Origin: Brachyspira hampsonii
Lineage (GTDB): Bacteria > Spirochaetota > Brachyspiria > Brachyspirales > Brachyspiraceae
Direction: 5' to 3'
Length of the DNA: 64,000 nucleotides
Assembly: GCF_002214805.1 (NCBI RefSeq)
Contig: NZ_CP019914.1
Span: forward strand, 930,001-994,000
This document shows positions 55,494-63,765 of this stretch, one piece after another (the first letter of the stretch is position 1; every line of letters starts with the position of its first letter). Both the position numbers and the translations under genes were made by a program. The notes under the pieces are model-generated. The model searched no databases, was not told the origin of the DNA, and worked only from the letters and a program-made list of their open reading frames with translations.

Positions 55494-56504
55494 ATGTATA
55501 ATGTAGGAATGTACGCAGGATCATTCAATCCAATTCATCTAGGTCATGTAAGATGCATAATAGAAGCAGCTAATCAATGCCGAACTCTTTATATAATTTT
55601 ATGCATTGGAAATAATAGAAATGAAATTGACAGAAAAATTAGATACAGATGGATTTATCAATTAACCAAACATATAGGAAATGTAAAAATTCTATTTATA
55701 GAAGATAATGCAAAAACAAAAGAAGATTATACAGAAGATTTATGGGAAGAGGATTCTATAAAAATTAAAAATGCTATAGGCAGAAAGATTGATGCAGTAT
55801 TTTTGGGAGATGATTATAAAGATAAAGATTCTTTTTATACGAGATACTATAAAGAGTCAGAATTAATATTTATAGAGAGAAATGAAATAAGTTCTACAAA
55901 GATTAGAGAAAATGTTTATAAGTATTGGGATTATATTCCTAATATAGTAAAGCCTTATTATACAAAAAAAATTTTACTTTTGGGAAGCGAAAGTACAGGA
56001 AAGTCAACACTTACAATTAATTTAGCGAATTATTATAATACCAACTATATAGAAGAAGCAGGCAGAGAATTATCCGAAAAATCTGGAACGGATTTGCTTA
56101 TGCTTTCAGAAGATTTTACAGAAATACTTTTAACTCATAAACTAAATGAAATAAAGGCATTAGAACATAGCAATAAAATATTATTTATAGATACTGATGC
56201 TGTAATTACAAATTTTTATATGCATTTTTTGAAAGATGAAAATATAATTAATAATGAAATATTAGCAAAGGCAATTATTAATATAAATAAATATGATGCA
56301 GTATTATTTTTAGAACCTGATGTGGATTTTGTTCAGGACGGAGACAGAAGCGAAGTAATAAAAAATGACCGAGAAAAATACAGCAGGAAAATAAAAGATA
56401 TACTTGATAATCTAAAAATTAAATATTATTCTATAAACGGAGATTATCAGTCGAGGTTTAAGAAGTCTGTTTTCATAATAGATGGGTTATTAGAAAACAA
56501 ATAA
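55494..56504 (+). CDS. nadR: NadR-type bifunctional NMN adenylyltransferase / ribosylnicotinamide kinase
   Basis: A 336-residue enzyme. The N-terminal nucleotidyltransferase half has YAGSFNPIHLGHVRCI and the ISSTKIREN signature. The kinase half has Walker A LGSESTGKSTL, YIEEAGRE, DTDAVIT and FLEPDVDFVQDGDR. Unlike E. coli NadR, there is no N-terminal DNA-binding domain, so it has no repressor function. With PnuC it converts imported nicotinamide riboside to NAD. Confidence 0.93.
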   Translation: MYNVGMYAGSFNPIHLGHVRCIIEAANQCRTLYIILCIGNNRNEIDRKIRYRWIYQLTKHIGNVKILFIEDNAKTKEDYTEDLWEEDSIKIKNAIGRKIDAVFLGDDYKDKDSFYTRYYKESELIFIERNEISSTKIRENVYKYWDYIPNIVKPYYTKKILLLGSESTGKSTLTINLANYYNTNYIEEAGRELSEKSGTDLLMLSEDFTEILLTHKLNEIKALEHSNKILFIDTDAVITNFYMHFLKDENIINNEILAKAIININKYDAVLFLEPDVDFVQDGDRSEVIKNDREKYSRKIKDILDNLKIKYYSINGDYQSRFKKSVFIIDGLLENK

Positions 56505-56656
56505 TTATATATTTATAAGATTTAATTATTAATATACATCTATTGGCTATATAATACTTTACTTTTATCTGTATTTTAGTATAATAGTTTAGCAAATATT
56601 ACTTTGTATTATTTAGCATGTTTTAATATTAAAATTATTATTAGGGAAATTAATAA

Positions 56657-57643
56657 ATGACTTTTGTATCTCCAAAATTTTTATTCTTACTTCTGACTTT
56701 ACCTATTATAATATTTTTATATATACAAACAAGAAAAAATCATTCATACTCAGTAAAGCATCCAAGGGTAAGTATGTCAAAAGTGTTAAAATCAAGATAC
56801 TATGTAAAAGATATACCATTTATATTTATAATATTGGCACTTGCTTTTTCTATTATAGGTTTAGCTCGTCCTGCAAAAGTTTCACATTTATCGGATATTA
56901 ACGGAGAAGGTGTTTATATTTCTCTTGTTGTCGATGTGTCGCCTTCTATGATGGCTGAAGATATGATGCCTACAAGACTTGAAGCTTCTAAAAAAACTAT
57001 GATAGATTTTATAAAAAAAAGAAATTTTGATAAAATAAGTTTAGTAGCATTTGCATTGAGAGCTTCTGTACTATCACCTGCTACCTTTGATTACACTTCA
57101 TTAGAAGAAGAAATAAAAAAGATAGAAATAGATGAAGAAGGTTCTACTTCTATAGGACTTGGAATTGCAACTGCTGTTGATATGCTTAGAAGTGTTAAAG
57201 AGGATAATGAAAAGATTATTATACTTCTTACAGACGGAGAAAATAACTCTGGAGAAATAGATCCTAAATTAGCTTCTGAAATAGCTTCCAATTTCAATAT
57301 CAAAATATACACAATAGGTATAGGCGATGCTAATGGAAGTCATGCTTGGGTAACTTATGATGATCCTAACTATGGTAAAAGAAGAATAAGAGCCGATTTT
57401 ACTCTTAATGAAGAAGCTTTAATTGACATAGCAGCAACTACAGGCGGAAAATACTTTAATGCTAAAAATGCTTCAGCTTTGGATAATGTTTATAATACAA
57501 TAGACAGATTAGAGAAAAAACCCATATTAGATGATGATTTAATTCAGTATAAAGAATTGTATAAGCCGTTTATAATAATAGCTTTTCTTTGTTTATGCCT
57601 GAGTATTATACTTTCTACAACTAGATTCTTAATAATACCATAG
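56657..57643 (+). CDS. VWA-domain membrane protein (BatA-like)
   Basis: A 328-residue protein with membrane segments near residues 5-23 and 52-70, a von Willebrand A domain in between and beyond (MIDAS motif DVSPSM, later TDGENNSGEIDP), and a C-terminal membrane segment (FIIIAFLCLCLSIIL). This is the BatA architecture (aerotolerance family). The usual MoxR ATPase and DUF58 partners are not in the window. Role: membrane-linked complex assembly in the periplasm, by family inference. Confidence 0.88.
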   Translation: MTFVSPKFLFLLLTLPIIIFLYIQTRKNHSYSVKHPRVSMSKVLKSRYYVKDIPFIFIILALAFSIIGLARPAKVSHLSDINGEGVYISLVVDVSPSMMAEDMMPTRLEASKKTMIDFIKKRNFDKISLVAFALRASVLSPATFDYTSLEEEIKKIEIDEEGSTSIGLGIATAVDMLRSVKEDNEKIIILLTDGENNSGEIDPKLASEIASNFNIKIYTIGIGDANGSHAWVTYDDPNYGKRRIRADFTLNEEALIDIAATTGGKYFNAKNASALDNVYNTIDRLEKKPILDDDLIQYKELYKPFIIIAFLCLCLSIILSTTRFLIIP

Positions 57644-57746
57644 TTTGACATGTATTACAATATTTAATTAATACTATATGTAATAATAATTATTATAAAA
57701 ATTAATAGTTATTCATACTAAATTGTAATAATTATTAAATATTTTA

Positions 57747-57775
57747 TTGACTATTTATATTAACTAATATAAAAT
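57747..57775 (+). promoter_or_regulatory. Candidate promoter of metK
   Basis: TTGACT (57747-57752), a 17-bp spacer and TAAAAT (57770-57775), giving a leader of about 27 nt, too short for a SAM riboswitch. Confidence 0.55.
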
Positions 57776-57808
57776 AGATTGATTATATTTTAATAAAGAG
57801 GTAAAACT

Positions 57809-58993
57809 ATGGCAGAGATAAAAAATTATTATTTCTCTTCTGAATCGGTAACAGAAGGCCATCCTGATAAGATCTGCGATGCTGTAAGCGATGCAGTCTT
57901 AGACGAATGTTTAAAACAAGATCCAAATTCAAGAGTAGCTTGCGAAACTTTAGCAAAAACAGGTATGATTTTTATTGCTGGAGAGATAACTACAAAAGCT
58001 AAATTGGATTATCAAAAAATCGCCAGAGATACCGTAAGGCGAATAGGTTACACAAGCAGCGAAATGGGTTTTGACGCTGATACTTGTGCGGTAATGGAGG
58101 CTATTGCTGAGCAGTCTCCTGATATAGATATGGGTGTTAGTGCCGGTAAGGGATTATTTAATTCTGAATCATCAAATGTTTCTGAAGGTGCAGGCGACCA
58201 AGGTATAATGTTCGGTTATGCTATAAATGAAACTGAAACTTTTATGCCTTTAACTATATATTTAGCTCATAGATTGGCAGAGCGTTTGGCTAAAGTTAGA
58301 AAAGACAAAATAGTTGACTATTTAAGACCAGACGGCAAAAGTCAGGTTACTGTTGAATATAAAGACGGTAAAGCCGCTAGAATAGAAGCCGTTGTTATTT
58401 CCACTCAGCATGCCGCAGGCGTTGATCACAAACAAATAGAAGCTGACATAAAAAAACATGTTATTAGTGAAATATGTCCTGCTAATATGCTTGATGAAAA
58501 CACTAAATACTACATTAACCCAACAGGTTCATTTGTAGTAGGCGGACCTATGGGCGACTGCGGATTAACAGGAAGAAAAATTATCGTAGACAGCTACGGC
58601 GGACATGGTGCACATGGCGGCGGAGCTTTCTCTGGTAAAGACCCTACAAAAGTAGACAGAAGTGCTTGCTATATGGCTAGATATGTTGCTAAAAATATAG
58701 TAGCTTCCGGCATAGCTGACAGAGCTTTAGTTCAGTTTGCTTATGCTATAGGAGTACCTGAGCCTTTATCTGTATATGTTAATACTTTCGGTACAGCAAA
58801 AGTTCATGATGAAGTATTGGCTAATATAGTTACTAAAGAGCTTGATTTAACTCCTGCTGGTATAATCAAAAGATTAGATTTGAGAAGACCTATTTATGAA
58901 AAAACTACAGCTTACGGACATTTCGGAAGAGAGCTTCCAGAGTTCACTTGGGAGAAAACAGATATAAAAGATTTGTTTGCTAATGCTAAATAA
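57809..58993 (+). CDS. metK: S-adenosylmethionine synthase
   Basis: A 394-residue enzyme joining methionine and ATP to make SAM. Signatures: [16 protein letters not shown] near the start (ATP and Mg binding), [12 protein letters not shown], and [16 protein letters not shown]. Length matches the family. It has a good promoter and terminator of its own, so it is expressed alone. Confidence 0.98.
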   Translation: MAEIKNYYFSSESVTEGHPDKICDAVSDAVLDECLKQDPNSRVACETLAKTGMIFIAGEITTKAKLDYQKIARDTVRRIGYTSSEMGFDADTCAVMEAIAEQSPDIDMGVSAGKGLFNSESSNVSEGAGDQGIMFGYAINETETFMPLTIYLAHRLAERLAKVRKDKIVDYLRPDGKSQVTVEYKDGKAARIEAVVISTQHAAGVDHKQIEADIKKHVISEICPANMLDENTKYYINPTGSFVVGGPMGDCGLTGRKIIVDSYGGHGAHGGGAFSGKDPTKVDRSACYMARYVAKNIVASGIADRALVQFAYAIGVPEPLSVYVNTFGTAKVHDEVLANIVTKELDLTPAGIIKRLDLRRPIYEKTTAYGHFGRELPEFTWEKTDIKDLFANAK

Positions 58994-59030
58994 TTAAAAA
59001 AATAAAATATAAAAAGTTTTAAACATTCAG

Positions 59031-59064
59031 GGCTTGTTAATAAAATATTAGCAAGCCTTTTTAT
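59031..59064 (+). terminator. Rho-independent terminator after metK
   Basis: An 11-bp stem (59031-59041 with 59047-59057, one G-U pair) followed by a T run. Confidence 0.85.
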
Positions 59065-59088
59065 TATAAATATTTTTAGGATATCATT

Positions 59089-59979
59089 ATGAGAAAATTA
59101 AGAAACGATTTTATGAAAGATCCAGATTTAATAAAAGTAGTTGATATAGTAAAAAAAGATGATACTTTGTTATTTTGTATAAGAGAAAATAATATTAATG
59201 TTTATTATAGAGGAGTAAGTATTTTAAAATTTGAAGATGGTAAAGGAATAGATAAATCAAATTATAATAAAGTATATCTTTCAAATTCTGAATTAAATAC
59301 ATCTAATGTAGATGAATGGATTAAAAATATTGTAGCATTAAAGAATTTAGTTGATACACAAATAAGTAACTTCCAAACAGAAAAAGAATTTCAGCAATTG
59401 GTGGTTAGAACAAATACAAGTTCTAAATTGGCATTGGAGTCGGATTATTATTTTGTTGATATTGAAAGTATAGATCCTGATATGAAAGAATGCCGATTTG
59501 ATATAGTTGGTTTTAAATGGACTAATAGAAAAAATATTAGTAAATGCCAATTGTGTATCGTAGAAATGAAATATGGTAAAGATGCTTTTGATAATATGAA
59601 TAAACATTTTAGTGATATCTTATATTTAGACGGACATTCTCATCTTGATGATTTAAAAATACAAACTATAAGTCAATTTAGACAATTAATAGAATTAGGA
59701 TTAATAAATTTAAGAAGCGGAGCAGATAAAAATGCAGATGATATTAAAGAATTAGATAAAAAAGCAGAATGTATTATTTTGTTTGCCGATTTGAATCCTA
59801 AAAGTGAGCTTACTTATAGAATATATAAAGAAGCTATAAAAACACAATCTCAATCAAAAAATATAGAAATAAAATTTGCAGTATCTTCATTTATGGGATA
59901 TGCATTATTCAATCAATTTATATTAGACTTGGATCAATTTAAAGACTTCTGCACCAGACTAAAAATAAAAAATTTCTAA
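59089..59979 (+). CDS. Hypothetical protein with PD-(D/E)XK-like nuclease pattern
   Basis: A 296-residue soluble protein. In the second half the phrase RFDIVGFKW is followed, after a stretch of about 15 residues, by QLCIVEMKYG: D138, then E159-x-K161. A hydrophobic strand with Asp, then a strand with ExK, is the core signature of PD-(D/E)XK nucleases. The N-terminal part (residues 1-110) is not recognised. It may be a defence or repair nuclease, or an inactive relative; the assignment is from motif shape only. It is flanked downstream by a strong terminator and a MITE-like element. Confidence 0.55.
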   Translation: MRKLRNDFMKDPDLIKVVDIVKKDDTLLFCIRENNINVYYRGVSILKFEDGKGIDKSNYNKVYLSNSELNTSNVDEWIKNIVALKNLVDTQISNFQTEKEFQQLVVRTNTSSKLALESDYYFVDIESIDPDMKECRFDIVGFKWTNRKNISKCQLCIVEMKYGKDAFDNMNKHFSDILYLDGHSHLDDLKIQTISQFRQLIELGLINLRSGADKNADDIKELDKKAECIILFADLNPKSELTYRIYKEAIKTQSQSKNIEIKFAVSSFMGYALFNQFILDLDQFKDFCTRLKIKNF

Positions 59980-59985
59980 ATTATA

Positions 59986-60033
59986 AAAAGCATACTAATA
60001 TTTATAATGCATATTAGTATGCTTTTATTTTAT
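59986..60033 (+). terminator. Rho-independent terminator
   Basis: A perfect 16-bp stem (59986-60001 with 60011-60026) with a 9-nt loop and a T-rich tail. Confidence 0.85.
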
Positions 60034-60036
60034 TAA

Positions 60037-60249
60037 TAGACTTGTTTCAAAACTACTTGACAAGATTATATATATGAATTTTAGTAATTTATTAATTATA
60101 AAAACAATGTTTTATATATTGTATAACTTATTATTCTAGTATATAAATATGCAGTCCTTCGCCTACCGACCGCAGAGCGTGGCACAACTGTGTACTTCGT
60201 AGGACTAGTCCACACAAATTTATAAAAAATTAGTTTTAAAACAAGTCTA
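60037..60249. mobile_element. MITE-like element with terminal inverted repeats and GC-rich core
   Basis: Left end TAGACTTGTTTCAAAACTA (60037-60055) and right end TAGTTTTAAAACAAGTCTA (60231-60249) are inverted repeats of 19 bp with one mismatch, both ending in TA. This fits a TA target duplication of the kind left by IS630/Tc1-type transposases. There is no transposase gene inside. The core (60151-60215) is far richer in G+C than the genome and contains several small inverted repeats (CCTAC/GTAGG, CACA/TGTG), so it could fold as RNA or DNA structure. Confidence 0.7.
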
Positions 60250-60326
60250 ATATAATACTCACACTACTATTTTTAATATTTTAATATATAATACTTTTCA
60301 CTAATAAAACAAAAGGCTTAAATAAA

Positions 60327-61394
60327 ATGATACTTAAAGAACTTACAATTCGTTCTTTTAGAAATTACAATGAAAATTTATTTGAATTCTCTGACAAAAT
60401 AAATGTGCTTTACGGACATAACGGCTGCGGTAAAACTAATATACTTGAAGCAATATATATGCTTGGAAACGGAGTATCATTTAGAACAAGACTTGACAGA
60501 GAGCTTGTACAAAATGGAAGTGATAATTATTTTTTGAGAGGCATTTTCAGAGAAGATGAATTAAATTATGACACTAATATAGAAATAGCATACCAAAAAA
60601 AAGTAAAAAAGGTATTTATAGATAAAAAAGAAGTGTCTTCAAGAAAAGATTTAATAGGAAGAATACTTTATGTTATATTTCTGCCAAATGATACTGACTT
60701 GGTAATAGCAGAGCCTAAATTAAGAAGAGATTATTTTAACATGCTAATATCAACAATATCATCAGAATATTTGCTTGCATTAATCAAATATAATAAACTC
60801 TTAAAAATGAGAAATATTTGTATCACTACAAAACCTAATGAAGCATACATTTATAATAATGATATAGCCAAACTTTCCATTTATATAGCTGGTGAAAATA
60901 AAAAATATTCTTCTCTTTTAGAAGATAAAATGAATGAAATCTATAAAAATATTTTTAATAATGAAAACCCTTATGCTATAAAATATCAGTCTACCATAGA
61001 AGACATATCAAATGAAAATGAATACATAAAAAAACTAGAAAGCACTTTAAACGAACAAATAAGAATGCGTACCACATATTTTGGGATACATAGAGCAGAG
61101 TATCAATTCTTTTACAAAGATTCGCTTTCAAAAAAATTCTCATCTCAGGGCGAGAAAAGAATGTTTACTCTTATAATGAAACTTGCAAGTGAAAAAATAT
61201 TATCAGAATACAGAAAAAAATCCCCTATTCTGCTTATTGATGATGCTATGCTTGAGCTTGATAATACAAGACGAGATAATATACTTGAATACATAAAAAC
61301 ATTAGGACAGGTATTTATTACCGTTACAGAAAAAGAGAAAGTGAAAAACTTTGAAAACGGAAAAGTTTTTGATATACCAAATATAAGAATGTAA
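60327..61394 (+). CDS. recF: DNA replication and repair protein RecF
   Basis: A 355-residue SMC-like ATPase that helps load RecA at gaps. Walker A is GHNGCGKTN (about residues 31-39), the signature is SSQGEKRMFTLIMKLA and Walker B ILLIDDAMLELD. Length matches the family. In most bacteria recF sits beside dnaN and gyrB near the origin; here it stands alone in an accessory-looking area next to a MITE-like element. It ends close to a DUF285 fragment. Confidence 0.95.
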   Translation: MILKELTIRSFRNYNENLFEFSDKINVLYGHNGCGKTNILEAIYMLGNGVSFRTRLDRELVQNGSDNYFLRGIFREDELNYDTNIEIAYQKKVKKVFIDKKEVSSRKDLIGRILYVIFLPNDTDLVIAEPKLRRDYFNMLISTISSEYLLALIKYNKLLKMRNICITTKPNEAYIYNNDIAKLSIYIAGENKKYSSLLEDKMNEIYKNIFNNENPYAIKYQSTIEDISNENEYIKKLESTLNEQIRMRTTYFGIHRAEYQFFYKDSLSKKFSSQGEKRMFTLIMKLASEKILSEYRKKSPILLIDDAMLELDNTRRDNILEYIKTLGQVFITVTEKEKVKNFENGKVFDIPNIRM

Positions 61395-61414
61395 AAATTA
61401 TAAAATAGCCAAAA

Positions 61415-61561
61415 ATTAAATACAAACCTCAAACTAGAGAAGAATTGCAAAAGTTGGCGAAAGATGAAAATATATATTTGCGTGATATTGATACAAGTTT
61501 AATTACTGATATGAGCAGATTATTCAGAAATACAGTTTTCAGGTTCGCCTATAGAAAATAA
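61415..61561 (+). pseudogene. DUF285/BspA-type surface-protein fragment lacking a start codon
   Basis: Reads KYKPQTREELQKLAKDEN... DIDTSLITDMSRLF in frame to a TAA (61559-61561). This is the N-terminal part typical of DUF285 (BspA-like leucine-rich surface) proteins, cut off before the repeats. There is no ATG in frame after the upstream TAG at 61406. It is the left copy of a 173-bp direct repeat. Confidence 0.75.
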
Positions 61562-61589
61562 TCCACATTCTTAGTATATAGAAAATTAA
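61417..61589 (+). repeat. Direct repeat, left copy (173 bp)
   Basis: Aligns with 63571-63743 without gaps; about 12 mismatches in 173 bases by eye (about 93% identity). The pair brackets the ATPase and nuclease genes. Confidence 0.9.
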
Positions 61590-61642
61590 TTGATTATAGT
61601 ACAATTATATAATAGAAATGAGTAATAAAAATAAGAATTATA

Positions 61643-62152
61643 TTATAATATTAGAGGATTTTTGGATGAACATATTATTTTATTTCCATTAGATCGTCTT
61701 TTATCATTATTTGAAACAACAATAACATAATAAATTAAATTAAACATATTCTTAGGTTTTATTTTAGATTTATCATACAAAATTTTTGCTAATTTTTTTG
61801 ATTTATTTTCTATACCATGAGGAATTTTATTTTTTTCTTTACTAACTATATAAGTCTTTAATTCTTTAGTATCTATTAAATGTTTTAACTTAACATTATT
61901 TGAAATATTTTTAATCGTTTCTATAATTTGAATATATGCTTTATCTATTTTTTGACCTTTTAATTCTATAAAATTAGAAACTTCTTTTTCTCTATATGCT
62001 AAATAATCACATTTTTTTACATCATCACTAAATATACCATTATCGACTTTTATAATAAAAATATCATTATCTGCTTTTATATAAAGTTTTGTTTGTGCAT
62101 CTGACAAAGTTTTTATATCATCTTTTTTTAATAACTCATAATTACTGTTCAT
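61643..62152 (-). CDS. Small predicted PD-(D/E)XK-type nuclease, partner of the ATPase
   Basis: A 169-residue soluble protein. CDYLAYREKEVSNFIELKG gives D49, then E63-x-K65, with a hydrophobic strand before each, followed by a helix (KAYIQIIETIKN). That is the core of the restriction-endonuclease fold. The remainder is Lys-rich and may bind nucleic acid (KSKIKPKNMF). The gene overlaps the upstream ATPase gene by 11 bp, so both are made together. No family name can be given; the assignment is from motif shape and gene pairing. Confidence 0.6.
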   Translation of the reverse strand: MNSNYELLKKDDIKTLSDAQTKLYIKADNDIFIIKVDNGIFSDDVKKCDYLAYREKEVSNFIELKGQKIDKAYIQIIETIKNISNNVKLKHLIDTKELKTYIVSKEKNKIPHGIENKSKKLAKILYDKSKIKPKNMFNLIYYVIVVSNNDKRRSNGNKIICSSKNPLIL

Positions 62153-63434
62153 TATTTAATTCCATATCAAATAATTTAGTATATGTTTCATTAATAGTAT
62201 TAGATATATCATCTATTTCTTCGCAGTTAATTTCATTTTCTTCATTAATAAGATTTGTATATCTAAAATCATTTAAATATAATTTAAAAGCATTTATTTC
62301 ATTAGGATTAATATATGAATATTCCCCCACAATATTATTAATTTTTTCAATTTTTTCTTTATTGTTTTTATAATTTTCTTTTAATTTTCCAGCATACAGT
62401 AAATTATTTGCACTTGTCAATATATAAGGACTATGAGTTGTAATCAAAATATTACTATTGGTTATATTCATAAAATTAACAATGAAGTCTATAATTTCTT
62501 TTTGCATATTAGGATATAAATGGGCTTCTGGTTCTTCTATTATAACAAAAATATTTTTTTTATTAAGCCATATTATACCTAATAAAACATTTAAAAGCCA
62601 CAGTATTTCCTGCTGTCCAGACGATATTTTATCTACAGGTATTTTTTTATTAGTATTATCCAATTTTATATATCCAAACTTATCATCACAAAAATACTGC
62701 CCCCCCATATATTTTTCTATTTTTTTATTCATTTCATTTAAAATTATTTTTTTGTCATCATCATTGACATTTTTTACAAAATTTCTAACTCCATCTTTAA
62801 ATAAGAACTCTATTTTTTCAACAAGTGTAAGAAAAGGATAAAATATAAAATCTATAGTATTATAATCCAATCTAGTTCTTTGATTATTCAATAATGCTAT
62901 AGAACTTCTTGAGGCTGGTATATAATAAGTTATTAATTCATTTTCAAAAAAATCATTTATTTCTTTACCTATTCCTCTTTCAAAAATATCTTCAAACCTT
63001 ACCACACTATTAACATTTAAATATTCCCCAAAAAGTCTTTTTATATCTATTTCTAATTTATTAAAAAATATTATTATATTCTCACTATAATTAATATCTA
63101 GATTATTATTTTTTTTTGTAATTTCTATATAAGTATTATATTTGTATACATATTTTAAATATAAATCATTATCTATATTCTCCAATTTCCCAAATATACT
63201 TATAAAAAAATCTTTTATTATATTATAATATATTTCTTTTATCCTGTATTGTATTTTATTTTTATAAGCAAATATATAAAATCTTATTTGAGTATTTATT
63301 TCTTTGAAGAAAAATATTGCTTTACTTATTGTGCTTTTTCCTGAAGATTGTTCGCCTATAATCAAATTAAATCTATTAATTTCCATTTCAAAATCTTTTA
63401 CTACAAGCAAATTCTTAATAATTATTTTCTGCAT
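62142..63434 (-). CDS. AAA/ABC-type ATPase (AAA_15/AAA_21-like, OLD-related)
   Basis: A 430-residue SMC/ABC-like ATPase. Walker A GEQSSGKST (residues 27-35), ABC signature ISSGQQE, Walker B VIIEEPEAHLYP (with two Glu), and the H-loop ITTHSPYIL. The middle region (residues ~90-260) is a helical insertion. No TOPRIM domain is attached, which separates it from OLD nucleases. The start is ATG 63434 with GGAG five nt upstream; a longer ATG at 63452 has no such site. Its product probably gates the small nuclease encoded by the overlapping gene, as in other ATPase-nuclease defence pairs. Confidence 0.85.
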   Translation of the reverse strand: MQKIIIKNLLVVKDFEMEINRFNLIIGEQSSGKSTISKAIFFFKEINTQIRFYIFAYKNKIQYRIKEIYYNIIKDFFISIFGKLENIDNDLYLKYVYKYNTYIEITKKNNNLDINYSENIIIFFNKLEIDIKRLFGEYLNVNSVVRFEDIFERGIGKEINDFFENELITYYIPASRSSIALLNNQRTRLDYNTIDFIFYPFLTLVEKIEFLFKDGVRNFVKNVNDDDKKIILNEMNKKIEKYMGGQYFCDDKFGYIKLDNTNKKIPVDKISSGQQEILWLLNVLLGIIWLNKKNIFVIIEEPEAHLYPNMQKEIIDFIVNFMNITNSNILITTHSPYILTSANNLLYAGKLKENYKNNKEKIEKINNIVGEYSYINPNEINAFKLYLNDFRYTNLINEENEINCEEIDDISNTINETYTKLFDMELNNEQ

Positions 63435-63461
63435 ATTATCTCCATTAATCATATAAAAACT

Positions 63462-63490
63462 ATTATACTTAAAATATAAAAAATTGTCTA
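63462..63490 (-). promoter_or_regulatory. Candidate promoter of the ATPase-nuclease operon
   Basis: On the minus strand TAGACA (63490-63485), a 17-bp spacer and TATAAT (63467-63462). The leader to the ATG at 63434 is about 20-25 nt with a ribosome-binding site. Confidence 0.6.
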
Positions 63491-63565
63491 TATTGAAAAT
63501 TTTAGGTTTATATATATATTATAAAAAATAGCATTAATAATTATATGTTTTTATAGGAATACATT

Positions 63566-63715
63566 ATGCATAAATACAAACCTCAAACTATAGAAGAATT
63601 GCAAAAGTTGGTGAAAGATGAAAATACATATTTAGGTGATATTGATACAAGTTTAATTACTGATATGAGCAGATTATTTAGAAATACATTTTTCAGGTTA
63701 GCCTATAGAAAATAA
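63566..63715 (+). CDS. Truncated DUF285/BspA-type reading frame (49 residues)
   Basis: ATG at 63566, with TAGGA 10 bp before it, reads HKYKPQTIEELQKLVKDENT... DIDTSLITDMSRLFRNTFF and stops at 63713-63715. It has the N-terminal region of DUF285 surface proteins but no leucine-rich repeats and no signal peptide. It may still be translated as a 49-residue peptide; more likely it is a remnant. Right copy of the direct repeat; contrast with the left copy, which has lost its ATG. Confidence 0.55.
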   Translation: MHKYKPQTIEELQKLVKDENTYLGDIDTSLITDMSRLFRNTFFRLAYRK

Positions 63716-63743
63716 TCCTCTTTCTTTGTATATAGTAAATTAA
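63571..63743 (+). repeat. Direct repeat, right copy (173 bp)
   Basis: Gap-free match to 61417-61589, including the 3' flank after the stop codon (GTATATAG ... AAATTAA). Confidence 0.9.
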
Positions 63744-63765
63744 AAAATAAAATTTTATTATAACT

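Noticed and set aside
57776-57808. SAM riboswitch before metK
   Set aside because: The leader is too short and shows no conserved SAM-I features.
60151-60215. Possible tRNA or structured RNA gene in the GC-rich block
   Set aside because: No acceptor-stem pairing, anticodon arm or T-loop GTTCRA pattern could be found, and the block lies inside the inverted-repeat element.
60037-60249. Insertion sequence with a transposase
   Set aside because: The space between the inverted ends is only about 175 bp and has no coding capacity for a transposase.
62458-62841. 127-residue plus-strand ORF opposite the ATPase
   Set aside because: Shadow of the ATPase gene; very rich in Ile, Phe, Leu, Ser and Lys, as frames opposite AT-rich genes are.
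61643-63434. Known OLD/Gabija or Septu system
   Set aside because: The ATPase has no TOPRIM domain and the partner shows no HNH motif, so these names are not justified by the sequence.
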